Positions 1-7,446 of a stretch of 11,648 nt of DNA are shown one piece after another. The DNA is from Fidelibacterota bacterium (lineage in GTDB: Bacteria > Fidelibacterota > Marinisomatia > Marinisomatales > TCS55). The stretch spans positions 1 to 11,648 of the forward strand of contig JAAZYT010000157.1 of the NCBI GenBank assembly GCA_014239505.1, written 5' to 3'. Below the pieces are notes generated by a model, which was not told the origin of the DNA, ran no database searches, and was given only the letters and a program-made list of their open reading frames with translations. Positions within the stretch are counted from its first letter, which is position 1; each line of letters begins with the position of its first letter. The position numbers and the translations under genes are program-made.

Positions 1-1755
1 GGTTCTGGTAAAACTACATTACTTAGAATAATGCTTGGAAAAGAAACTCCAGATGCTGGGAATATTCAATTAGACAAATCAACAACAATAGGATATTTAG
101 CTCAAGATATAATAGTAGGTAATGATCAATCAATTTTAGAAGAAGTTCTTAATGCTTTTCCTGAATTGAAAGAAATTGAAAGCAAAATGCATGAATTAAC
201 AAATGCAATTGCTATTGATGAAAATAATAATCATTTAGTAAATGAATTAGGTGAAGTTCAAAACCATTTTGAAGCTTTAGGTGGTTGGACAATAGAAAAA
301 AAAGCAAAAAAAATATTATATGGTTTAGGCTTTAAAGATAAGCAATTAAGCCAACAAATGAGCATTCTTTCAGGAGGATGGCGGATGCGCGTTGCTTTAG
401 CTTCAATTCTTCTTCAAGAACCAGATATATTATTTTTAGACGAACCCACTAATCATTTGGATTTAGATGCTACTATTTGGTTAGAAAAATTTTTAACAGA
501 TTGGAAAGGAGGAATGGTAATGATTAGCCATGATCGAACATTCCTAGATAAATCTGTTAATCATATTGTTGAAATTGACCTTAAAAAAGTTACTTTGTAT
601 AATGGTAATTATTCAAAATATAAAATTGAGAAAGCACTACGATTAGAGCAAAATCAAAATGCTTATAAAAACCAACAAAAACAAATAAAAGAGACAGAAC
701 GCTTTATTGATCGATTCAGATATAAAAGTACTAAATCAAAACAGGTTCAAAGTAGAGTAAAAATGTTAGATAAAATGGATAAAGTTTCTGCACCATTTGA
801 AGATAATAATGCATTAAAATTATCATTACCGCAGCCTACACGACCACCATTAAAAATTGCATCATGTAAAAATGTGAGCAAAAATTTTGGAGATATTGAA
901 GTATTTGATAAAATGAATCTGGCTATTGAAAGAGGGCACAAGATTGGACTAGTGGGTCACAATGGTGCAGGTAAATCAACTTTACTTAAAATGTTAGCAG
1001 CTGTAGAAAGTCCTTCCTCAGGTGATATTTTATTAGGTAGCGAAGTGGAAACAGCCTATTACGCCCAACACCAACTTGATATCCTTGATAAAGATGATAC
1101 AATATTTGAAACTATTCAAAAAGTCAGCCCGGGGTGGGGAGAAACTCAAATCAGAACTTATCTAGGAAGTTTTTTATTTAAATCAGATGAGATTGATAAA
1201 TTTGTTAAAGTATTATCGGGAGGTGAAAAAGCTAGGCTTGCAATGGGTAGAATGCTAGTTGAGCCATCTCACTTATTATTATTAGATGAACCAACAAATC
1301 ACTTGGATATGATCTCTAGAAATATAGTTGAAGATGCTTTAACTCAATTTAACGGATCTATTGTCTGTATTTCTCATGATCGTCATTTTCTTAATAATGT
1401 TACTAACATAACTGTTGAAGTTGGTAATAATACAATTAAGGTTTATGAAGGGAACTATGAATATTATGAATGGAAAAAAATAGAAGATTCTAATAATATT
1501 GTTTCTACAAAAACTAAAAAAATATCAAAAAATAAATCAGAATATGCAGCAAAAAAGAAAAAACGTAATAGAGTATCTTGGCTAGAAAAACGATTTGTGA
1601 GAATTGAAAATGAGTTAGAAGAACAAAGATTAATTACTAAAAATCCTGAAAACATCGATAATTATGAAACTTTACAAAATGCAATGGATAAAATGAATGC
1701 TTTAGAAAGTGAATATTTAGAGCTGATGGAAGAGCATGAACTTCTTCTATCTTAA
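1..1755 (+). CDS. yheS: ABC-F family ATPase, YheS-like translation factor (5' truncated by window edge)
   Basis: This is a soluble protein with two ATP-binding cassettes and no membrane segments. ABC-F proteins bind the ribosome near the E site and modulate translation. The reading frame is open from base 1, whose first codons give the Walker A motif GSGKTTLL, so the true start lies upstream and roughly 35 residues are missing. The ATG at base 31 is internal. In visible-residue numbering, cassette 1 has signature LSGGW at about 123-127, a Walker B with LDEPTNHLD, and an H-loop SHDR near 176-179. A basic inter-domain linker follows (about 210-260). Cassette 2 has GHNGAGKST (319-327), LSGGE (405-409), a second LDEPTNHLD and H-loop SHDRH (about 458-462). 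A charged, probably coiled-coil C-terminal tail follows. SGGWRMR, the linker KSKQVQSR and YYAQHQL match E. coli YheS better than Uup or EttA. Assignment to ABC-F is firm; the YheS subgroup is likely. It converges with gcvP and looks unrelated to the operon. Confidence 0.95.
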   Translation, partial: GSGKTTLLRIMLGKETPDAGNIQLDKSTTIGYLAQDIIVGNDQSILEEVLNAFPELKEIESKMHELTNAIAIDENNNHLVNELGEVQNHFEALGGWTIEKKAKKILYGLGFKDKQLSQQMSILSGGWRMRVALASILLQEPDILFLDEPTNHLDLDATIWLEKFLTDWKGGMVMISHDRTFLDKSVNHIVEIDLKKVTLYNGNYSKYKIEKALRLEQNQNAYKNQQKQIKETERFIDRFRYKSTKSKQVQSRVKMLDKMDKVSAPFEDNNALKLSLPQPTRPPLKIASCKNVSKNFGDIEVFDKMNLAIERGHKIGLVGHNGAGKSTLLKMLAAVESPSSGDILLGSEVETAYYAQHQLDILDKDDTIFETIQKVSPGWGETQIRTYLGSFLFKSDEIDKFVKVLSGGEKARLAMGRMLVEPSHLLLLDEPTNHLDMISRNIVEDALTQFNGSIVCISHDRHFLNNVTNITVEVGNNTIKVYEGNYEYYEWKKIEDSNNIVSTKTKKISKNKSEYAAKKKKRNRVSWLEKRFVRIENELEEQRLITKNPENIDNYETLQNAMDKMNALESEYLELMEEHELLLS

Positions 1756-1818
1756 TCTTTATCTATTTGTTATAATATTTAAGTGGGTCCATAATTCTTG
1801 ATTAAACAACTTACGAGG

Positions 1819-4647
1819 CTATTCATTTTCGTAGTCTTCAATAGTAGGGCATGTACAAATTAAATTACGATCTCCAAAAGCATTATCAACACGACCAACA
1901 GATGGCCAATATTTAAATTCTTTTAGCCACTTAGCTGGATATGCTGCTTGATTTCGTGAATAAGAATGAGCCCAATTGTCATTTGTAACAACTTGAGCAG
2001 TATGTGGAGCATTGGTAAGAGGATTATCTTCTTGATCAAGATTTCCATTAATAATATCTTCAATTTCTTTTTTAATTGAGATCATCGCATCGCAAAATTG
2101 ATCAAGTTCTCTTTTAGATTCACTTTCGGTTGGTTCTATCATTAATGTCCCAGGAACAGGAAATGACATTGTTGGTGCATGATAGCCATAATCAATCAAC
2201 CGCTTTGCAACATCTTCATCAGAAATATTATGATCTCTTTTTAATGGTCGAAGGTCTAAAATAAATTCATGCGCTGAATATCCATTAGCGCCACGATATA
2301 ATATTGGAAAATAATCTTTTAGTCTATGTGCCATATAGTTAGCATTTAATATTGCAATTTCAGTAGACATCTTTAATCCATCGTTTCCGAGCATGGCAAT
2401 ATATGCCCATGATATTGGAAGGACTCCTGCACTTCCAATTGGTGCTGCAGATACGGCATGAATTGCTTTTTTTGAATTATCTAAGTTAGGATGTCCAGGT
2501 AAAAATGGAATGAGATGTTTAGCAACACAAATTGGACCCATGCCAGGACCTCCACCTCCATGTGGAATTGCAAAAGTTTTGTGTAAGTTTATATGACAAA
2601 CATCAGCGCCAAATTCACCTAATCGAGTAAGACCAACCATGGCATTTAAGTTTGCACCATCTAAATATACTTGACCTCCATGATCATGAATTAAATTACA
2701 AACTTCTCCAATAGCTTCTTCAAAAACTCCATGAGTAGAAGGGTATGTAACCATGATTCCTGCTAGATTTTGACTATTTTCTTCAACTTTAATCTTTAAA
2801 TCTTCTAAATCTATATTTCCTTCATCGTCACATTTAACAACGACAACATTCATACCAGCCATTACTGCACTTGCAGGGTTTGTACCATGTGCAGATGATG
2901 GGATTAAGAATATATTTCGATGAGAATTTCCATTATCTAAGTGATATGCCCTAATAACAAGAAGACCAGTATATTCTCCCTGTGCACCAGAATTAGGTTG
3001 GAGAGAACATCCACTGAGACCTGTTATATCAATTAGCCAATCAGATAGTGAATCACATAACTCACTGTATCCTTGTGTTTGATCTGAGGGGGCAAATGGA
3101 TGTAAAAAAGCAAACTCTGGCCAGGTTATAGGCATCATTTCAGCCGCAGCATTAAGTTTCATTGTACATGATCCAAGAGAAATCATGCTTGTATTTAAGG
3201 TTAGGTCTTTTGTCTCTAATCTATGAATATATCGCATCATCTCTGTCTCAGAATGGTACTGATTAAAAACTTCATGGCTAAGGAAAGAAGACTCACGATT
3301 TAAGGATAAATTAAAATTATTTTTTTGTGAAATTTCTGATTTAAAGATAGAAAGGATATCAATTAGGTCTTGGTCAGAAACCGTCTCATCAAGAGATATT
3401 CCAACATCATCATTTTCAAAATATCTAAAATTTAAATTATTTAGCTCTGCAGATTTTCTTAATTCTTCAATTGAATTTTTATTTGTTGATATACGTATTG
3501 TATCAAAAAATTGATCATGTACAATTTCGTAACCTGAAGATTGGAGGCTATTTGCAAGAGCTTTAGCTTTGTTATGAATACGATTTGCAATCGCTTTAAT
3601 GCCAGATGGGCCATGATATATTGAATACATGCTTGCCATTACAGCAAGCAGCACTTGTGCAGTACAAATATTTGATGTGGCTTTATCCCTACGTATATGC
3701 TGTTCACGTGTTTGAAGAGCCATACGAAGTGCTCTATTCCCATTACTATCAATAGAGACACCAATAATACGACCTGGCATTTTTCGTTTAAAATCTTCTT
3801 TTGCTGCTATAAATGCGGCATGAGGACCACCAAATCCCATTGGCACTCCAAACCTTTGCGAATTACCAACTGCTATATCAGCACCTATTTCTCCAGGTGT
3901 TGGAATAAGGGCAAGAGCCATTAAATCTGTTGCTACGGCTATAAGCGCCCCTGATTCGTGAGCTTGATTACAAAGATTACGAAAGTTAAAAACTTTACCA
4001 TCTGTAGCTGGATATTGAATTAAAGCGCCAAATATTTTATCATTAAAATCAAATTCTTCAATAGGTTTAATAATGAGTTTCACACCAATAGGCTCTGACC
4101 GAGTCTTTAATACATCTATAGTTTGAGGGTGACAATCACTGGCAACCAAAAATTGGTTTCTTTCTTTTGTTGAACGAAGCATCATAACCATTGCTTCGGC
4201 AGCAGCGGTAGATTCATCTAGAAGTGATGCATTAGAAATGTTTAAGCCTGTCATTTCTGTTATCATAGTTTGGTAATTGAGTAAAGCTTCTAATCGACCT
4301 TGTGAAATTTCTGCTTGATAAGGAGTATATGCAGTATACCAACCAGGATTTTCTAAAATATTTCGTTGAATCACTGGTGGAGTGATTGTACCATAATAAC
4401 CTGTTCCTATATAGGACCTCGCAACTTTATTTTTTGATGCGATACCTTTAATTTTTTTTAAAAGGGAGAATTCATCCAGCCCATCACCAATATTTAATTT
4501 AGACTTAACATGAATTGACTTTGGAACAGTTTTTTCTACAAGCTCTTCTAGATTATTTAATTTAAGAGCTTCTAGCATCTCTTTTATTTCAGATGGTCTT
4601 GGACCAATGTGTCTTAAAGAAAAATTTTGTGTTAAGTCTTTAGGCAT
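1819..4647 (-). CDS. gcvP: Glycine dehydrogenase (decarboxylating), glycine cleavage system P-protein
   Basis: This is the PLP-dependent P-protein, which decarboxylates glycine and passes the aminomethyl group to the lipoyl arm of GcvH. GcvT then forms 5,10-methylene-tetrahydrofolate. The 942 residues match the usual single-chain bacterial GcvP (about 950), with N-terminal and C-terminal halves fused. RHIGP is near residues 12-16. The PLP lysine is K690 in NLHKTFAIPHGGGGPG, and the upstream SSAHGTNPAS (584-593) and YLDGANLNA (661-669) are typical. All hallmark regions are present and there is no frameshift. The ATG at 4647 gives the expected N-terminus, but no good Shine-Dalgarno precedes it. 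The gene lies 118 bases downstream of the Rieske oxygenase gene on the same strand. gcvH and a canonical gcvT are not adjacent, unlike the common gcvTHP order, so those proteins must be encoded elsewhere. Glycine from complete betaine demethylation would be a natural substrate; that link is inference. No glycine riboswitch is recognisable upstream. Confidence 0.97.
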   Translation of the reverse strand: MPKDLTQNFSLRHIGPRPSEIKEMLEALKLNNLEELVEKTVPKSIHVKSKLNIGDGLDEFSLLKKIKGIASKNKVARSYIGTGYYGTITPPVIQRNILENPGWYTAYTPYQAEISQGRLEALLNYQTMITEMTGLNISNASLLDESTAAAEAMVMMLRSTKERNQFLVASDCHPQTIDVLKTRSEPIGVKLIIKPIEEFDFNDKIFGALIQYPATDGKVFNFRNLCNQAHESGALIAVATDLMALALIPTPGEIGADIAVGNSQRFGVPMGFGGPHAAFIAAKEDFKRKMPGRIIGVSIDSNGNRALRMALQTREQHIRRDKATSNICTAQVLLAVMASMYSIYHGPSGIKAIANRIHNKAKALANSLQSSGYEIVHDQFFDTIRISTNKNSIEELRKSAELNNLNFRYFENDDVGISLDETVSDQDLIDILSIFKSEISQKNNFNLSLNRESSFLSHEVFNQYHSETEMMRYIHRLETKDLTLNTSMISLGSCTMKLNAAAEMMPITWPEFAFLHPFAPSDQTQGYSELCDSLSDWLIDITGLSGCSLQPNSGAQGEYTGLLVIRAYHLDNGNSHRNIFLIPSSAHGTNPASAVMAGMNVVVVKCDDEGNIDLEDLKIKVEENSQNLAGIMVTYPSTHGVFEEAIGEVCNLIHDHGGQVYLDGANLNAMVGLTRLGEFGADVCHINLHKTFAIPHGGGGPGMGPICVAKHLIPFLPGHPNLDNSKKAIHAVSAAPIGSAGVLPISWAYIAMLGNDGLKMSTEIAILNANYMAHRLKDYFPILYRGANGYSAHEFILDLRPLKRDHNISDEDVAKRLIDYGYHAPTMSFPVPGTLMIEPTESESKRELDQFCDAMISIKKEIEDIINGNLDQEDNPLTNAPHTAQVVTNDNWAHSYSRNQAAYPAKWLKEFKYWPSVGRVDNAFGDRNLICTCPTIEDYENE

Positions 4648-4668
4648 TTATTATTAGCTAGAATTAAG

Positions 4669-4695
4669 AATATAATTAGATTATTTAGGAAACAA
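4669..4695 (-). promoter_or_regulatory. Weak candidate promoter upstream of gcvP
   Basis: Read on the minus strand, TTGTTT (4690-4695) and TATATT (4669-4674) resemble -35 and -10 boxes, with a short 15-base spacer and about 20 bases to the gcvP start. In such AT-rich DNA a match of this kind is expected often by chance, so this is only the best candidate in the 118-base gap (4648-4765). The gap itself suggests gcvP may have its own promoter, unlike the tightly overlapped genes to its right. Confidence 0.2.
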
Positions 4696-4717
4696 ATTTA
4701 GAAAGGAGATAGTATTT

Positions 4718-4777
4718 ATGACCAATAGAATAATAAGCAATTCGAAGAATTTATTTATGATTATTTTATCCTTTTAG
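4718..4777 (+). CDS. Possible 19-codon micro-ORF behind a strong Shine-Dalgarno
   Basis: The plus strand of the gap between gcvP and the Rieske gene carries AAAGGAGAT at 4702-4710. AAGGAG (4703-4708) lies 9 bases before an ATG that opens a 19-residue frame (MTNRIISNSK, then a hydrophobic end), stopping at TAG 4775-4777. This is among the best ribosome-binding-site matches in the window, yet no plus-strand gene follows. The end overlaps the last 12 bases of the Rieske gene on the opposite strand. It could be a tiny peptide, the remnant of a lost gene, or chance. The peptide is not recognised. Confidence 0.15.
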   Translation: MTNRIISNSKNLFMIILSF

Positions 4778-5881
4778 TGAGTCCTTATAATGTTGATCAA
4801 AAGCTGCAAGTAAGCTCTCTTGTCCTGAATAAGGAGCCGGGGAATATTTTTTAGATTGAATACCTAATTGTGATAATTCAGAAATATGCCAATCTTGTTT
4901 ATTGGTCTTATGCCAAAAATTAACAGCATCGCTTGTATTATAATTACCAGATTTAATAACATCTTCATTAAATAACCATGAACAATTAACGATGCATTTA
5001 TCAACACCATTAGGCCAAACAGTATGATACATTACATATTCAGGATGCAGGCTTATCAACATGTTTGGAGCAATTGAATAATAGTAAACTCTATTTAAAT
5101 CAACTTTATCAATACTATTTAATGGTGGACAGCACAATTCTCCACTTTCAGTTATACTTTTTTTATCTTTACTAAAATTCATATATCCGCCTAAAAAAGG
5201 ACCAGAATGCATATCGTTTAGACCACCTAAATAAGGAGTTATAGCCGCGAGTTCCGGATGAAGTATAGGACAATGGTAGCATTCACAGTAGTTTTGTATT
5301 ACTAATTTCCAATTACCAGCAACATTGTATGTTTTTGTTTCTAAAGAAATCAGATTAGAAACATCCCAATTCTCAAATTTTTTTAATATTGGGGAAAAGG
5401 TATTCTCAAATTTTTCTGGATGATCTTTAAAATTAATAAATATAAATCCTTCCCATTCTGCGATTGAAATTGAGTGTAGAGGATAGTCTTTCTTATTAAA
5501 ATTATTAACAGAATCCATATGAGGTGCACCTATCAATTCACCATCTAAATTATAAGTCCAACCATGATAACCACATTGTATTGAGTTTGAAAATTTTCCT
5601 GATAATTTGTCACAAATTCGAGTACCTCGATGACGACAAACATTAGTATGAGCTTTTAAGTTTCCGCTAGAGTCTCTTAAAATAATTGCACTTTCAGTAT
5701 CTATATTAACAGTTTTATAATCACCATTTTTAGAAAGCTCAGAGGACCTTCCAGCACAAATCCAATTATTTAGAAAAATATTATTATACTCCATTATGAG
5801 TATTTGCGGATTTATATAGTAATCTCGCTCTAATGTGTGAGCACCTTCTCTAAGTGTTTCTGCTGTTTTTTTAAAACTCAT
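4766..5881 (-). CDS. Rieske non-heme iron oxygenase, alpha subunit, of the quaternary-amine (GbcA/CntA-like) type
   Basis: This is the terminal oxygenase component of a Rieske dioxygenase or monooxygenase system. The Rieske [2Fe-2S] motif is C82-x-H84 and C103-x2-H106, with 18 residues between the pairs. The catalytic domain has E200-x2-H203-x4-H208 within NYCECYHCPILHP, and D330 in NKQDW as the likely third iron ligand. Glutamate three residues before the first iron histidine, instead of the usual aspartate, is known from carnitine oxygenase CntA (E205, H208, H213). The C-terminal QDW and SGQESLLAAFDQHY regions also match the betaine/carnitine group. The 371-residue length is normal. The expected chemistry is oxidative N-demethylation or C-N cleavage of a quaternary ammonium compound; the exact substrate is unknown. 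The start ATG (5881-5879) overlaps the upstream TGA by 4 bases (ATGA). AAAGG abuts the ATG with no spacer, so translation probably depends on coupling. No ferredoxin-type reductase partner is encoded in the window. Confidence 0.93.
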   Translation of the reverse strand: MSFKKTAETLREGAHTLERDYYINPQILIMEYNNIFLNNWICAGRSSELSKNGDYKTVNIDTESAIILRDSSGNLKAHTNVCRHRGTRICDKLSGKFSNSIQCGYHGWTYNLDGELIGAPHMDSVNNFNKKDYPLHSISIAEWEGFIFINFKDHPEKFENTFSPILKKFENWDVSNLISLETKTYNVAGNWKLVIQNYCECYHCPILHPELAAITPYLGGLNDMHSGPFLGGYMNFSKDKKSITESGELCCPPLNSIDKVDLNRVYYYSIAPNMLISLHPEYVMYHTVWPNGVDKCIVNCSWLFNEDVIKSGNYNTSDAVNFWHKTNKQDWHISELSQLGIQSKKYSPAPYSGQESLLAAFDQHYKDSLKG

Positions 5882-7446
5882 CCTTTAAGAATTTCTCGTG
5901 CTGCATTAAATCCATTGGTACCATGTAAACCTCCCCCAGGGTGTGTGCCTGGTCCACAAAGATATAAATTGTTAATTGGAGTTTTATATTGAGAACAACT
6001 AATTGTTGGTCGCATAAACATAAATTGATCAAGAGTCATTTCACCATGATTTAAGTTTCCTTCCGTAATTCCAAACTCTCTTTCCATGTCTAGGGGTGAA
6101 ATAATACTAGTCTCTTTAACTATTGATCTAAAGCTTGGGATAACTTTTTCTAGAGTATCAATGACATTAGTCTTTAATTGATCTTTTAATTGGTCTGACC
6201 ATTCAGTATCTCTTAAATGATAAGGAGCATACTGAACTGTAGCAGAAAGTACATGCTCCCCACTAGGAGCAAAATCACTATTGAATAAAGTAGGTAAAAC
6301 AAACTCGACATATGGATTATCAGCAAGACGACCATATTTTACAGCATCGGATGCTCGTTCTAAATATTCGATTGATGAGCTGATTGAGAAAACAGTTTTC
6401 ATTTGATCTTTTGAAATACCATCAATTTTAGGAAGACTTTTGAGAGCAAAATGTATTCGAGCTGTACTTCCTCGGTATCTGATATTATTCAGTTGCGTTT
6501 TAAAATCAGGAGTAAGATTTGATGGGCCAACTAGATTTATAAATGTATTATTAGGGTCTAAGCCTGAAACAATTTGTTTTGCAATAATTTGCTCACCATT
6601 TTCAAGAGTAACACCAATACATCCGTGCTCGTCAGTATCAATAGATTGAACTTTTTTAGAAGTTTGAATCTCTGCCCCATAGCTTTCAGCACAGTCTTTT
6701 AAAGCTATGGCAAATTTTTCTGTACCACCTTTAACAAATTGCGCATTATGAAAAACTCCATTTGCATGCACATGTTGATGCAAAAGGTTGTAGCCCGTCC
6801 CTGCTGCAAAAGGCCCGAATGATAGATGGTGTATTCCTGAAGAGGCAACTGAAGTTCTAAGTAATTCAGTTTCAAACCACTCATCAACTAATTCAGGCAT
6901 CATCATTGGGGCAACTCGTAATAGGTCCACAATCCCCCGAGTACCATGCTTACGAATAGGTCCGAACATAGATCGCATGCCTAAAATTTCTTTTATTCCA
7001 GCATTTGGTAAACCCGGTGGCGTTAATCCATATAATTTTTCTAAAAAGTGAGATAGCTTTGAAATATAAGAACTAAAATCTTTCCATTTTTTAGCATCAC
7101 TTTCAGAAAACTTTGCAATTGAATCAACGGTTTTAGAGTTTTCTTTGTGAAAAGCAATGTGCTCTTTATTTTCCCCAAGAGCAATTCTAAGAATTTCAGG
7201 TTGTTCTAATTCCAAGCCTTTGCTTTTTAAATCTAATAACTTTTCTATTCGAGGATCTATCCATTTAATAGTATCATTAAATACGTTACATTTATAACCA
7301 GGAGTAAATTCCATTGATGATGCCATTCCACCAACTGTATCCCTTGATTCTAAAACAAGAGTACGTTTTCCTGCTTTACTTAGAATAGAGGCAGTTGCTA
7401 AACCATTTATTCCAGCGCCAATTACAATTACATCATAATTGCTCAT
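5878..7446 (-). CDS. FAD-dependent oxidoreductase, phytoene-desaturase/PYROXD2 family (second of tandem pair)
   Basis: This is a flavoprotein of the amine-oxidase/phytoene-desaturase superfamily (COG1233 type). An N-terminal Rossmann fold with GAGING (residues 10-15) is followed by the acidic end of strand 2 (VLESRD) and a GG pair at 39-40. The C-terminus has the FAD-closing motif HPGGGLHGTNG. The protein is about 522 residues, full length for the family. I place the start at ATG 7446: AGGA (7455-7458) sits 8 bases upstream, and the ATG shares one base with the preceding TGA (TGATG). In-frame TTG (7452) and GTG (7449) are too close to that site. It is a clear full-length paralogue of the neighbouring gene, so they arose by duplication. 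The family is annotated as carotenoid desaturase, but no crtB-like or other carotenoid gene is nearby. Context instead suggests dehydrogenation of an amine or ring intermediate (inference). It overlaps the Rieske gene by 4 bases. Confidence 0.9.
   Translation of the reverse strand: MSNYDVIVIGAGINGLATASILSKAGKRTLVLESRDTVGGMASSMEFTPGYKCNVFNDTIKWIDPRIEKLLDLKSKGLELEQPEILRIALGENKEHIAFHKENSKTVDSIAKFSESDAKKWKDFSSYISKLSHFLEKLYGLTPPGLPNAGIKEILGMRSMFGPIRKHGTRGIVDLLRVAPMMMPELVDEWFETELLRTSVASSGIHHLSFGPFAAGTGYNLLHQHVHANGVFHNAQFVKGGTEKFAIALKDCAESYGAEIQTSKKVQSIDTDEHGCIGVTLENGEQIIAKQIVSGLDPNNTFINLVGPSNLTPDFKTQLNNIRYRGSTARIHFALKSLPKIDGISKDQMKTVFSISSSIEYLERASDAVKYGRLADNPYVEFVLPTLFNSDFAPSGEHVLSATVQYAPYHLRDTEWSDQLKDQLKTNVIDTLEKVIPSFRSIVKETSIISPLDMEREFGITEGNLNHGEMTLDQFMFMRPTISCSQYKTPINNLYLCGPGTHPGGGLHGTNGFNAAREILKG

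Noticed and set aside
1756..1818. Convergent gap between the ABC-F gene and gcvP, searched for a bidirectional terminator
   Set aside because: Only a TAAGT (1780-1784) / ACTTA (1809-1813) pairing with a long loop is visible. There is no GC-rich hairpin or U-tract, so no terminator is called.
4739..4751. Small inverted repeat AATTC-GAA-GAATT between the Rieske gene and gcvP, considered as a terminator
   Set aside because: The stem is only 5 bp with 4 A-T pairs and a 3-base loop, and there is no clean U-run after it in either direction. It is too weak to call.
4648..4765. Possible glycine riboswitch upstream of gcvP
   Set aside because: The gap is short and AT-rich and lacks recognisable conserved purine-rich core segments or stable paired elements of a glycine aptamer.
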